Shown here: positions 1 to 8,742 of the stretch, piece after piece
How positions within the stretch are numbered: the stretch's first letter is position 1
Layout of the letters: each line of letters begins with the position of its first letter
Assembly: GCA_016707005.1 (NCBI GenBank)
Contig: JADJIQ010000001.1
Coordinates: 308,001-372,000, forward strand
Source of the DNA: Ignavibacteria bacterium
GTDB taxonomy: Bacteria > Bacteroidota > Ignavibacteria > Kapaibacteriales > Kapaibacteriaceae
Length of the DNA: 64,000 nt
Direction: 5' to 3'
Notes under the pieces: generated by a model
What the model saw: only the letters and a program-made list of their open reading frames with translations
Database searches by the model: none
What the model was told of the DNA's origin: nothing
Translations under genes and position numbers: made by a program

Positions 1-185
1 GTACGAAGCCAAAGAAACGCGGTTGACCCTTTGAACTGTAACAAAATCTGACACCTTGTGTCGGAACCTCGGATGGCGCATGCTCAGCGTGTTCCGATGA
101 ATCCTATATTTAGGGCTTGGAACCTCTGATGACCTTGATTCTAACTGTACAACTTTCCTTTTTTCGTTCCCCGAAAGGACCATGC
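1..185. other. Leader region upstream of the first gene
   Basis: No gene is visible in this stretch. It contains two small inverted repeats. One is ACAC-CTT-GTGT near 51-61. The other has perfect 7-bp arms, TCGGAAC at 61-67 and GTTCCGA at 91-97, around a 23-nt loop. A near-match to the Bacteroidota -7 box, TATATTTA instead of TAnnTTTG, lies near 105-112. A purine-rich AAAGGA precedes the start codon chosen at 186. The region is probably the promoter and 5' leader of the secreted protein that follows, but no promoter can be fixed from sequence alone. Confidence 0.4.
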
Positions 186-2645
186 ATGAGTTCTGGTTCA
201 CTCTTCCGTTCGCTCATACTTGCCGCCTTATTGGTGCTTGTATCTGCGGGTGCTGCTAATGCCCAATTCACAGGTGCATATAAGCGCATCAAATTGCTCG
301 AACAATTCACAAGCGCTACATGTCCTCCATGTGCTCAAGCAGCTCCGTATATCGAAGCTGTTGTGAAGCTTGAGAATGATATCATCTCTGTGCGCTATCA
401 CATGAATTACCCTGCTCCGGGCGATCCATGGAACGTGATGAATGGTAATCATCCACAGGTCCGCCACGATCTCTATGGGATCTCCGGTATTCCGTATCTG
501 CGTGTTGGTGGTACGATGAACATCAATCCAACTGCTGGTGTAGCTGCGATCAACAATCTTGTCTCGCAGATCCCTCCTACGTCGATGGCCAAGATCGATG
601 TGAAGCAAGTTGGCGGCAAGATCGAAGTAACGGTCAAGACAGACCGTGCTCTTTCAGGTGCTCACCTCTTCTTCTCAACCATCCAGCGTTCGGTAACGAT
701 CGCTAACCTGCCTTCTACGTTGCCAAACAGCAATGGTGAGCGCACATTCGGTGATATCATGATGTTCATGTATCCGGATGCTGCCGGCACGGCGATCACA
801 CAAGCTGCAGGTGAAACGAAGACCTATACGTTCACACCGGCAGTGGGCAGTGATCTTACATGGAATAAGACCAATCTCTACGGCATCGCATTCATCCAAG
901 ATGATGCTTCGCTCGAGATCATTCAGGCTGGTGCTTCGGTAACGAATGCCACACCGAACGCCTTCGATTATTTCGAAGGATCCAAGGCAACGGCGAACCT
1001 CTCCGGTATCTACGAGCGCGTAGACCGCGGTTCCACAGACACAAAGACGATCGCCCTGAACAACAGTGGATCCGAGCCTGTGACGGTTGACCTCACAGTT
1101 AGCAATTCTGAAGCTCTTGCTCAGATCGGCATGGCTGCAGAGATCGTGCCAGCAACGGTGACCATTCCAGGGAATGGCACGGCTACAACTGAACTCAAGG
1201 TCACAGGACCGGATCGTTCGGTGTTTGTATCGATCGGAACCTCCTTGGCCGCTACGGATGGCCTTGGCGGCATGGTACCGAACGTGTATTACCTCGTCAA
1301 TGGCGGTAAGGTTGTGAACTATTACGGTCTTGGTAATGAAGGTGCTCCGCTGACGCAGATCGCCGCTCAATCATCTGCCAAGTATCTCAAGGATGTGGTC
1401 TATATGCCATATTCAACAGAGATCCTCACGAACTACCCATCAAGTGAATTCGATGCAGCGATCTTTGCATTTGATGCATACTGGCTGAACCTGCGCGGAA
1501 CAACACTGACAGAAATCGAAAACCTTCTCAAGGCAAAGAAGGGCATTTGGATCCAGTCGCAAGCAGGTATGTACGCTGCATTCGACCGTTATTCCACAAA
1601 TGCAGCATTCGATCCAACACGTGTTTGGTATCGGACAGTTGCCGGTATTGACCTCAGCAAGTTCGAATTCCGTGCAAACTTCGATGCAAATGGTAACCCA
1701 ACGTCACTCATCCAGTTCCCTGTAAAGGGCGTTACGGGTGATCCGATCGGTGGCGGTATCACATTCACGGGCAATGCAGCAACGCAAGACTATCCGTACT
1801 ACGCTCTTGGCACGGACATCATCAAGCTCACGTCGGGCTCCAAGGCCAAGCCGGTGCTGTATTACGACAACAACCAAAACAATGTGGCTATGGTTCGTGT
1901 AGAGCCTACCTATGGTGGACGTCTTGTCTACGGTTCGGTTGGTTCCGAGATCATCGCTGCTACTGCGTCTCGCAATGCACTCACAGAAAAGGTCATTGAC
2001 TGGTTGCTTGGAACTGATGCTGCCGCTCCAAAGATCGCTGTAAGCCTCAGCACGCTCAACTTCGGCGCTGTTGAAGTTGATGCTTCAAAGGAAATGTCCT
2101 TCACACTTACCAACACCGGTAATTCTGAACTGAACATCACAGACTACGCTCTTACGGGTGCAGATGCAATGTCGTTCGATATCACAGGTGGCGGGATTGT
2201 GAATGGCGTACCGATCAAGGTTGCAGCCGGTGCAACACATGTTGTGAAGGTCACCTTTGCACCTACGTCCAAGAAGACGATCTTCGGTGCTGTTCTTGCC
2301 TTTGTTTCAAATGCAGCTGATGCTCCAACTGTTCAGCTTCGTGGTTCGAGCACTGTTACAAGTGTTGAAACAGAAGTTGTCAGCGAAACCGGTGCCATCG
2401 GACTCTCGCTTGTCGGAGCCAACCCTGTTGCCGACAACTCCGCTGTTCGTCTCACATCGAACGGAAACGTGACCGTAACAGTTGTTGATGCAGCGGGACG
2501 TACGGTTTCGACGCTGTTTGACGGCGCTGTGAACGGCACGGAAACGGTCTCGATCGCTTCCTCAACTCTCACGTCAGGTACATACTCGATCGTAGCGACA
2601 AACGGAGCTGATCGTGCTGTCCTTACAGTGGTTGTAGTGCGCTAA
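186..2645 (+). CDS. Omp28-like secreted protein with T9SS sorting domain
   Basis: A secreted or surface protein of 819 residues; enzymatic role unknown. The frame is open from 117, but I place the start at 186 because AAAGGA sits a few bases upstream and the product then begins with a clean signal peptide ending ANA-Q (residues 1-26). A thioredoxin-like CPPC motif follows (Cys46 and Cys49, in TSATCPPCAQ), as in Omp28-type outer-membrane proteins. Around residues 615-705 there is an Ig-like choice-of-anchor/ASPM-SPD2-Hydin type repeat (LNFGAV...FTLTNTGNSEL). The last 75 or so residues look like a type A Por-secretion sorting domain (GRTVSTLFDG...GTYSIVA), which is removed on export in known T9SS cargo. 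It is monocistronic, with a strong terminator directly behind it. The CPPC pair could be redox-active or structural; I cannot tell which. Confidence 0.8.
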   Translation: MSSGSLFRSLILAALLVLVSAGAANAQFTGAYKRIKLLEQFTSATCPPCAQAAPYIEAVVKLENDIISVRYHMNYPAPGDPWNVMNGNHPQVRHDLYGISGIPYLRVGGTMNINPTAGVAAINNLVSQIPPTSMAKIDVKQVGGKIEVTVKTDRALSGAHLFFSTIQRSVTIANLPSTLPNSNGERTFGDIMMFMYPDAAGTAITQAAGETKTYTFTPAVGSDLTWNKTNLYGIAFIQDDASLEIIQAGASVTNATPNAFDYFEGSKATANLSGIYERVDRGSTDTKTIALNNSGSEPVTVDLTVSNSEALAQIGMAAEIVPATVTIPGNGTATTELKVTGPDRSVFVSIGTSLAATDGLGGMVPNVYYLVNGGKVVNYYGLGNEGAPLTQIAAQSSAKYLKDVVYMPYSTEILTNYPSSEFDAAIFAFDAYWLNLRGTTLTEIENLLKAKKGIWIQSQAGMYAAFDRYSTNAAFDPTRVWYRTVAGIDLSKFEFRANFDANGNPTSLIQFPVKGVTGDPIGGGITFTGNAATQDYPYYALGTDIIKLTSGSKAKPVLYYDNNQNNVAMVRVEPTYGGRLVYGSVGSEIIAATASRNALTEKVIDWLLGTDAAAPKIAVSLSTLNFGAVEVDASKEMSFTLTNTGNSELNITDYALTGADAMSFDITGGGIVNGVPIKVAAGATHVVKVTFAPTSKKTIFGAVLAFVSNAADAPTVQLRGSSTVTSVETEVVSETGAIGLSLVGANPVADNSAVRLTSNGNVTVTVVDAAGRTVSTLFDGAVNGTETVSIASSTLTSGTYSIVATNGADRAVLTVVVVR

Positions 2646-2666
2646 CCATTCGCGTAAAAACAATAA

Positions 2667-2704
2667 CGGCCGTCTCGCTTTTGGCGAGACGCCGTTTCTT
2701 TTTC
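2667..2704 (+). terminator. Intrinsic terminator between convergent genes
   Basis: The arms CGTCTCGC (2671-2678) and GCGAGACG (2684-2691) form a perfect 8-bp GC-rich stem with a short T-rich loop, followed by a T-rich run at 2694-2703. It lies 20 nt after the stop of the Omp28-like gene and 25 nt before the 3' end of the convergent GWxTD gene, so it may serve both strands. Confidence 0.85.
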
Positions 2705-2728
2705 TATTCTAGGATCGGAGCAGCTCCG

Positions 2729-4024
2729 CTATCTGCGATAACTATACTTAGCGTTTGCCGGAAGCGGCGTGCGTAGTCGATAGTCGCCAAATCCTGTATT
2801 GTCTTCGAACGTGAACGACAAGTTGTTTGGGTATAGCCACCTCGTAACAATGGAGACTCCGTTCTGTGCCGTGAATCTCTCTGTGTTCATCGGTTCACCG
2901 TAGATGATATATACTCGCCCCATATCCGTGAGCCATCCCTCTGTATAGGACTTGAACCTGCGATTGGCCTGCTCAATGCGAGAGTAATATTCTTCTAGAG
3001 CCTCGTTTCGTACTGTTGATGACGTGGGATCGAGTTTCTTCCAGTAGTCTTCAAATCTCGTGAGTCGTTCTATCTCCGTTGCTCCGCCTTGGATCACATC
3101 GATGTCGCTCTGGTCGGCTACATAGATCAACTGCTTGATTGCCTTTGTAACGTCACTGAGGACTGCCCCAGTCATAGAGCGCGGGACCACATACGGTCGT
3201 GTGCGCTCCGCAAGAACGATGTTCGTATCTGCAACCTCGGAACCACCCACCGGGTGAAGCCGCAGTCGCAACGAATACGTGCCTGGGATCATTCGTGGTG
3301 GTGTTGTGAGTGGTACAAAGGACTGTATGACGTTCCTCTCGGCGATAAAGGGCTCTCCCGTTCCGGATGCAAGCATACGTCCGTCTGTAGCTTCGATGGT
3401 CCATGCGAGGAGACCCTTCGTGGGCACATCCTTGAGGTAGATCTCTACAAAGGCGAATAGGGATACCTCGTTCGACCACACGATGTCTCCAACATAGGGC
3501 ACAATGGAGAATCGATCACCGCGCTGTTCAATGTCACTTGCTAGCATCACGGAGCTCATGTTCGTTGACCCTGTTGCCAGAGAGGGGACAACGATCTTCC
3601 GTGTAACAGTATGATCGCGTCGTCCAAACACGTCGCGTGCAATGATTTCAATGCGATATGTACCCGGTCGAAGCTCATATCGTCGAACAGCATTGTCTGC
3701 TTTTCCGGTCTTCCCCCGCGCAACGGCATAATCGTCCTCAACCACGCTCCGCTTATACGTTGAATCGAACAGCTTTCTGCCGGCTGTATCGCGAACGGTA
3801 GTTGTAACGGAGTACTCTCCAACCATCGTGCCGTTGTACTCGGAGAACTGCAATGACTCATAGGGCACGGATACATAGACATCGACCCGTGTCATGGCGG
3901 GGTTCACGACGCTTCGGAATGACAGCACATCAACCATGAATGGAGCGGGTATCGCTGGCTGTGCAAGCACGTTTGACATTCCACCCGCGAGGGTGCACAA
4001 TGCAATGAGGGTAGGTGTTTTCAT
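2729..4024 (-). CDS. GWxTD domain-containing secreted protein
   Basis: A 431-residue exported protein of the GWxTD-domain family, which occurs in Bacteroidota, Chlorobi, Acidobacteria and relatives and has no established biochemical function. The start at 4024 gives MKTPTLIALCTLAGG, a signal peptide ending near VLAQ; the frame extends 11 codons further upstream, but that would overlap the preceding gene. The body is beta-rich, with repeated strand-like stretches. The family signature GWLTDMGRVYIIYGEP lies at about residue 362, followed by the typical tyrosine- and arginine-rich C-terminus. The gene starts 8 nt after the stop of the acetyl-CoA hydrolase gene on the same strand, so the two are probably co-transcribed, which does not by itself suggest a shared function. 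It ends at the bidirectional terminator at 2667-2704. Confidence 0.85.
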   Translation of the reverse strand: MKTPTLIALCTLAGGMSNVLAQPAIPAPFMVDVLSFRSVVNPAMTRVDVYVSVPYESLQFSEYNGTMVGEYSVTTTVRDTAGRKLFDSTYKRSVVEDDYAVARGKTGKADNAVRRYELRPGTYRIEIIARDVFGRRDHTVTRKIVVPSLATGSTNMSSVMLASDIEQRGDRFSIVPYVGDIVWSNEVSLFAFVEIYLKDVPTKGLLAWTIEATDGRMLASGTGEPFIAERNVIQSFVPLTTPPRMIPGTYSLRLRLHPVGGSEVADTNIVLAERTRPYVVPRSMTGAVLSDVTKAIKQLIYVADQSDIDVIQGGATEIERLTRFEDYWKKLDPTSSTVRNEALEEYYSRIEQANRRFKSYTEGWLTDMGRVYIIYGEPMNTERFTAQNGVSIVTRWLYPNNLSFTFEDNTGFGDYRLRTPLPANAKYSYRR

Positions 4025-4032
4025 GGTATTGG

Positions 4033-5316
4033 TCAGATCCGAACCGACACCTTCCATTGGTCGCGTGCCTCTCGTGCGAGGCGTTCCCGTTCGTCGGGAT
4101 GTGCGATGTGGATCAGCGTCTCCGCACGTTCTCGAAGTGTCTTTCCATGAAGATAGGCGATGCCGTGTTCTGTTACCACATAGTGCACATGCGCTCTTGA
4201 GGTAACCACTCCTGCACCGGGCTTCAAGATCGTTGCAATGCGACTCACACCCTTTGCCGTTCGTGAGGGAAGTGCGATGATCGGTTTGCCGCCTCTCGAT
4301 AATGCAGAACCCCGCATGAAATCTACCTGACCACCGACGCCTGAGTAGGGGGCCGTTCCGATCGAATCAGCACAGACCTGGCCACTGAGATCCACTTCGA
4401 TGGCGCTGTTGATCGCCGTCATCTTGGGATTCCGTTGGATCACCGTTGGGTTGTTCACGTAGGCCACATCAAGCATGGCCACCATCGGATTATCATCGAT
4501 GAACTCGTACACCTTCTTGGTTCCCATCACAAACGTTGCCACGATCTTGTTCGGGTGTACCGTTTTACGTCTTCCATTCACAACGCCCTTCTCAAGGAGA
4601 GGGATCAGACCATCACTGAACATCTCTGTATGAACGCCAAGGTCCTTGTGTCCGTGAAGTTCGTGAAGAACAGCGTCGGGAATAGCGCCAATGCCCATTT
4701 GCAGGGTAGCCCCATCATCAACAAGGGATGCAACGTGACGTCCGATGGCTTGCTCCACCTCTCCCAGCTCCGGCGGCTGTACCTCAAAGATCGGATCATC
4801 CACTTCAACCATGTACGTAAGTCGGTTCATGTGAACCAAGGCATCTCCATGCGTACGCGGCATGTTGGGATTGATCTGAGCGATCACGATCTCAGCCGAA
4901 AGGAGTGCTTCATGCGCTGCCTCAACCGTAACTCCGAGTGAGCAGAACCCATGTTTGTCAGGGGGCGAGACGTTGATCAATGCAACATCGATGTCGAGAA
5001 TGTTGCTGCGAAACAGGTGTGGGATCTCGGAGAGAAAGACTGGTGTATAGTCTGCACGACCTTCTTGTACGGCCTTGCGCATGTTCCCGCCGATGAACAG
5101 ACAGTTCACCCGGAAGCTATTGGCATACTGTGGCTCCGCATACGGAGCAGGTCCCTCTGTGTGGAGATGAATGATCTCTACATCCTGCAACCGAGCTGCC
5201 TGACGGACCATCTCCTTGATCAGAGTCTGGGGCGCAGCTGCCACGCTATGAAGATAGATCCGGTGTCCGGACTGAATGGCTGCTATCGCAACTTCGGCAC
5301 TTACCTGCTGACTCAT
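4033..5316 (-). CDS. Acetyl-CoA hydrolase / CoA-transferase family protein
   Basis: A 427-residue member of the family that includes 4-hydroxybutyrate CoA-transferase and acetyl-CoA hydrolase (Cat1/Cat2-like). These enzymes move CoA between acyl groups, or hydrolyse acetyl-CoA, through a glutamyl-CoA intermediate. Visible signatures are GIGAIPDAV, then HTEMFSDGLI with the candidate catalytic Glu, and near the C-terminus a conserved tract around VVTEHGIAYLHGKTLRERA that is typical of the acetyl-CoA hydrolase C-terminal domain. The length matches the family (about 430). The start at 5316 lies 26 nt downstream of an exact TAnnTTTG box. The divergent neighbour is an EtfD-like electron-transfer protein and a thiolase and an acyl-CoA dehydrogenase are nearby, so a role in acyl-CoA or acetate metabolism is likely. 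The exact acyl substrate cannot be read from the sequence. Confidence 0.88.
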   Translation of the reverse strand: MSQQVSAEVAIAAIQSGHRIYLHSVAAAPQTLIKEMVRQAARLQDVEIIHLHTEGPAPYAEPQYANSFRVNCLFIGGNMRKAVQEGRADYTPVFLSEIPHLFRSNILDIDVALINVSPPDKHGFCSLGVTVEAAHEALLSAEIVIAQINPNMPRTHGDALVHMNRLTYMVEVDDPIFEVQPPELGEVEQAIGRHVASLVDDGATLQMGIGAIPDAVLHELHGHKDLGVHTEMFSDGLIPLLEKGVVNGRRKTVHPNKIVATFVMGTKKVYEFIDDNPMVAMLDVAYVNNPTVIQRNPKMTAINSAIEVDLSGQVCADSIGTAPYSGVGGQVDFMRGSALSRGGKPIIALPSRTAKGVSRIATILKPGAGVVTSRAHVHYVVTEHGIAYLHGKTLRERAETLIHIAHPDERERLAREARDQWKVSVRI

Positions 5317-5341
5317 GGAGTCTCCATTGTGATCGAGACTG

Positions 5342-5349
5342 CAAAGTTA
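5342..5349 (-). promoter_or_regulatory. Bacteroidota-type -7 promoter element
   Basis: On the minus strand this reads TAACTTTG, an exact TAnnTTTG match, ending 26 nt before the start codon at 5316. I see no clear TTG at the -33 position. Confidence 0.5.
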
Positions 5350-5386
5350 GCGTTTGGTATCTTCGCTGGAAGCAAGGGAATACAAC

Positions 5387-7414
5387 ATGGACATCAAGAA
5401 CATCATTTTCGTCATCGTCCTGCTCATGGCAGGGGGCTTCTTCCTTCGTAGTGCGATGCGCCTGATCGCGTGGTTGCGGGTAGGAAAGGCCGATGATCGA
5501 TTCAGCCACATCGGCGAACGCATCCGCACAACACTTGTTGTTGGCTTTGGCCAAAGCAAGATCCTGCGAGACCGCGTGGCCGGACCGATCCACGCGATGA
5601 TCTTCTGGGGCTTCTTGATCCTGCTGTTCTCCGCGCTGGAAATGGTTCTCGAAGGATTCCATGAAGGTTGGTCATTCAACTTCCTTGGTCCAGTCTACTC
5701 GGTAATAACGATCCTCACGGACATCTTCTGCCTGCTGATCATCGTTGGCACGATGATGTCACTCTGGCGCAGGTATGTGACCAAGGTTCGCCGACTCCAA
5801 GTTGAACACGAAAAGGTGGAAGCAGGCATGATCCTGCTTACGATCTTCTCGATCGTAACTGCCCTCTTTATCCAGAACTCGCTCAGACTTCATGTGTTCG
5901 GCGAGGACTTCTCCTGGGCTGTTCGCCCTGTTGGACGTCCGTTTGGCGCTATGCTTCATGGCGTGCTCGGTGATGCGAGCGGGGTTGTTTTTGAGGTAAC
6001 CTGGTGGATGCACGCCGTTCTCATCCTGGCCTTCATGAACTACCTCCCGTTCTCTAAACACCTCCACGTTCTTACGTCCATTCCGAATGTCTTTCTAGGA
6101 CCCCTTTCTCCAACGAACAGCATGGAGAAGATCGATTTTGAGGCTGAAGGTGTTGAGAAGTTCGGCGTAGTGGACATTGAAGATCTGTCGTGGAAGTCGT
6201 TGCTCGACGGATATACGTGTACCCATTGCGGACGCTGCACAAGCGTCTGTCCGGCCAATCAAACGGGCAAGGTTCTCGACCCGCGCGGCATCATTGTTGC
6301 CATTCACGACCGTACCGTAGACAAGGCGCCCCTTATCCTGAAGAAAGAAGCAGGGGGCGAACTTTCTCCGGATGAACAGGCCGTTTGGGATAAGAAGCTC
6401 ATTGGTGACTATGTAGATCCAGATGCTCTTTGGGCATGTACCACATGCGGTGCGTGTATGCAGGAATGTCCGGTGAACATCGAACACGTCCCGGCCATCG
6501 TTGGAATGCGCAGGTCGATGGTGATGATGGAATCCCAATTCAACGATGAGTCGGCGTTGTTGCCGGACATCTACGGGAACATGGAGACGAATTCCGTTCC
6601 CTGGGGCGGGTTTGGTCAGGCAGACCGCGCAAACTGGGCCGAAGGGATGGGCATCAAAACGGCCGCAGAAGACCCGTCGATGGAGGTACTGTTCTGGGTC
6701 GGATGTGCCGGATCCTATGACGAACGCGCAAAGAAGACCACAAAGGCCTTCGCCGAACTCATGCAGATCGCCGGAGTGGACTTCCGCATCCTGGGTACGG
6801 AGGAAAACTGCACCGGTGATGTGGCACGCAGGACCGGCAATGAGTATTTGGCCGATATGCTCACAAAGACAAACGTAGAGACCTTCCAGCGCTACGATGT
6901 GCAGAAGATCGTGGCCACGTGCCCACATTGCTTCAACACCCTCAAAAACGAATACCCACAGTTCGGCTTTTCAGCGGAGATCCTGCACCATACACAGTTC
7001 ATTCAGGAGCTGATCGAAACGGGTCGTCTTGTGATCGATCGTACGAAGGCTTCTGCCGAAGCTGTGACCTATCATGACTCGTGCTACTTGGGTCGCTACA
7101 ACGACGAATATGAGGCTCCTAGGGCTACTCTGGAAAATGTGCCGGGCCTTACAGTGCTCGAACCTGCAAGATCGAAGGATCGCGGTCTCTGCTGCGGCGC
7201 AGGTGGGGGACGTATGTTCATGGAGGAACACGTGGGAGACCGCGTGAATGAAGTTCGGACGAATGAACTTCTGGGAACTGGCGCTCAGACAATAGCCGTG
7301 AACTGTCCATTCTGCACAACGATGATCACCGACGGCGTAAAGGCCGCGGAAAAGGTTGATTCAGTGCAGGTGAAGGACATCGCCGAGATCTTACGGGACC
7401 GGGTGAAGGCGTAA
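5387..7414 (+). CDS. EtfD/HdrD-like membrane Fe-S oxidoreductase
   Basis: A 675-residue membrane-bound iron-sulfur protein of the heterodisulfide reductase-related family. Relatives such as mycobacterial EtfD pass electrons from acyl-CoA dehydrogenases, via electron-transfer flavoprotein, to menaquinone. The start at 5387 (MDIKNIIF) has AAGGGA upstream; the frame is open 11 codons further. About five hydrophobic helices fill residues 1-230 and resemble the nitrate-reductase gamma/HdrE type of quinone- or heme-binding subunit. Two ferredoxin-like clusters follow: CTHCGRCTSVCP and CTTCGACMQECP. Two cysteine-rich CCG-type domains come after that: GCAG...ENCTGD...CPHC and DSCYLGR...CCGAGGG...CPFC. 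The divergent acetyl-CoA hydrolase and the acyl-CoA dehydrogenase at 22.5 kb support a role in beta-oxidation electron flow. The electron donor is inferred, as no etfAB lies in the window. Confidence 0.85.
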   Translation: MDIKNIIFVIVLLMAGGFFLRSAMRLIAWLRVGKADDRFSHIGERIRTTLVVGFGQSKILRDRVAGPIHAMIFWGFLILLFSALEMVLEGFHEGWSFNFLGPVYSVITILTDIFCLLIIVGTMMSLWRRYVTKVRRLQVEHEKVEAGMILLTIFSIVTALFIQNSLRLHVFGEDFSWAVRPVGRPFGAMLHGVLGDASGVVFEVTWWMHAVLILAFMNYLPFSKHLHVLTSIPNVFLGPLSPTNSMEKIDFEAEGVEKFGVVDIEDLSWKSLLDGYTCTHCGRCTSVCPANQTGKVLDPRGIIVAIHDRTVDKAPLILKKEAGGELSPDEQAVWDKKLIGDYVDPDALWACTTCGACMQECPVNIEHVPAIVGMRRSMVMMESQFNDESALLPDIYGNMETNSVPWGGFGQADRANWAEGMGIKTAAEDPSMEVLFWVGCAGSYDERAKKTTKAFAELMQIAGVDFRILGTEENCTGDVARRTGNEYLADMLTKTNVETFQRYDVQKIVATCPHCFNTLKNEYPQFGFSAEILHHTQFIQELIETGRLVIDRTKASAEAVTYHDSCYLGRYNDEYEAPRATLENVPGLTVLEPARSKDRGLCCGAGGGRMFMEEHVGDRVNEVRTNELLGTGAQTIAVNCPFCTTMITDGVKAAEKVDSVQVKDIAEILRDRVKA

Positions 7415-7446
7415 GATGGGACGTAAGATGGGACTGAAGATGGGAC
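7413..7446. repeat. Three direct copies of a 12-bp unit after a stop codon
   Basis: AAGATGGGAC recurs at 7413, 7425 and 7437, an exact 12-bp spacing. The first copy overlaps the stop codon of the Fe-S oxidoreductase gene (TAA at 7412-7414). The array fills the 41-nt gap between two convergent genes. Confidence 0.85.
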
Positions 7447-7455
7447 GCTGGTGCG

Positions 7456-8736
7456 TTACATTACGCGGGTGCTGAGGGCGAGCTGGCGTGCGAGCTGACT
7501 CGTGAGGGTTGTACGGTTGAACTGTTCAACGACGGACTCATCCGGGCGGGGGAGAGCCCCCTTCTTCCATGCATCGATCATTTCATTGATGCAAAGCGCG
7601 ATCGCCTCAACATCATCCGGGTCTGTGATCCATGAAGCACCGTAGCGCTCGGCGTCTTTCCTGAGTGCTCCGTTGGGGACGCTTACCAGAAGGGGTTTTC
7701 TCGTGCCGAAGTACTCGTACAGTTTGGCACTGGAGATGGTGTCTGCATTCCGTGTATTGCCTACCATCATCCACAATACATCACTTTCCATGAGTAGCTT
7801 CACAGATTCTTCGTGGGCGCAATATCCATGATCATGGATCACGTCTGAGAGCCCGAGTTTTTTAGCGGCCTTGCTGTATTCCTCGCGCAGTAGTCCCGCA
7901 AAGTGGAGTTCGATCGGCACGTCCTTGCGTTCCGACATCACCTTCTTGACAGCTTTGAAGAATGGTATCGGTGTTACAACATCGTAGAAGATGCCTGCAT
8001 AGGTCAATCGAAATACGCCATCATTGCGCTTGGTAGGGGGCGGAGCAGGAATATCCTCGGGATCGAACCCGTGCGGAAGGATCACCACATCCTCAAAGTT
8101 GAGGTGGTTATACGTTGCGATCAGTCGCTCTTTGAGTCTGCGATTGGTAACGGTCACACGTGATGCATGCGTAAGCACGTCGTGCTCCAATGCTTGATGC
8201 CGATGTGCATGCCACGGTGTTGGATAGAAATGAAACTGATTTCCATACCAGAGGTCGCGGTAGTCAACAACAAGCGGAATACCTGTCTCTTCACTGAGTT
8301 CAGCGGCAGCCATCATCGCAGAGAATGGGGGACCGCTCACAAAGATCGCATCAAAGGTATGCTCCTTCACGAGTTCTCGTGCTAGAGCTAAGGCCTGCTT
8401 GGCCCAACTGCGCTTGTTGTCCGGAATGAAGATCGTATCACTTGCCTTACGCATGATCTTGCGCATCCACTCACGCGGCATCTTCACCGTACCCTTGCCT
8501 TTGAGGAGGGAATTCGGATCTGCTCCACTGGTACGATGGATGACGATGTCTCGTCCCTCAAGCTCTTCGAGCAGGGACGGATCATGAGCGTAGTAAGCCG
8601 TTGGTCCCGTAGTGATGACGTGTGGTTGCCATCCGTTGTCGGGAAGGTATTTGACGAATTTTGAGACGCGCTGAACGCCGCTCAATCCCATCGGCGGGAA
8701 ATAATACGCGAAGACGAGGACAGAATGTTGTGCCAT
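7456..8736 (-). CDS. Glycosyltransferase family 4-like protein
   Basis: A 426-residue cytoplasmic GT-B fold glycosyltransferase, probably in surface polysaccharide or glycolipid assembly. The N-terminus has the acceptor-domain signature of family 4 enzymes (FAYYFPPMGLSGVQR). The middle has VSGPPFSAMMAA and a long helical segment, and the C-terminal half contains a nucleotide-sugar binding region (LTYAGIFY...ISSAKLYEYFGTRKPLL, with the Glu of the ExxxxxG-type loop). Length fits the family. It is the last gene of a minus-strand run guaB - M24 peptidase - this gene, with a 6-nt gap to the peptidase gene, so it is probably co-transcribed. Sugar donor and acceptor cannot be inferred. Confidence 0.85.
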   Translation of the reverse strand: MAQHSVLVFAYYFPPMGLSGVQRVSKFVKYLPDNGWQPHVITTGPTAYYAHDPSLLEELEGRDIVIHRTSGADPNSLLKGKGTVKMPREWMRKIMRKASDTIFIPDNKRSWAKQALALARELVKEHTFDAIFVSGPPFSAMMAAAELSEETGIPLVVDYRDLWYGNQFHFYPTPWHAHRHQALEHDVLTHASRVTVTNRRLKERLIATYNHLNFEDVVILPHGFDPEDIPAPPPTKRNDGVFRLTYAGIFYDVVTPIPFFKAVKKVMSERKDVPIELHFAGLLREEYSKAAKKLGLSDVIHDHGYCAHEESVKLLMESDVLWMMVGNTRNADTISSAKLYEYFGTRKPLLVSVPNGALRKDAERYGASWITDPDDVEAIALCINEMIDAWKKGALPRPDESVVEQFNRTTLTSQLARQLALSTRVM

Positions 8737-8742
8737 TACTCC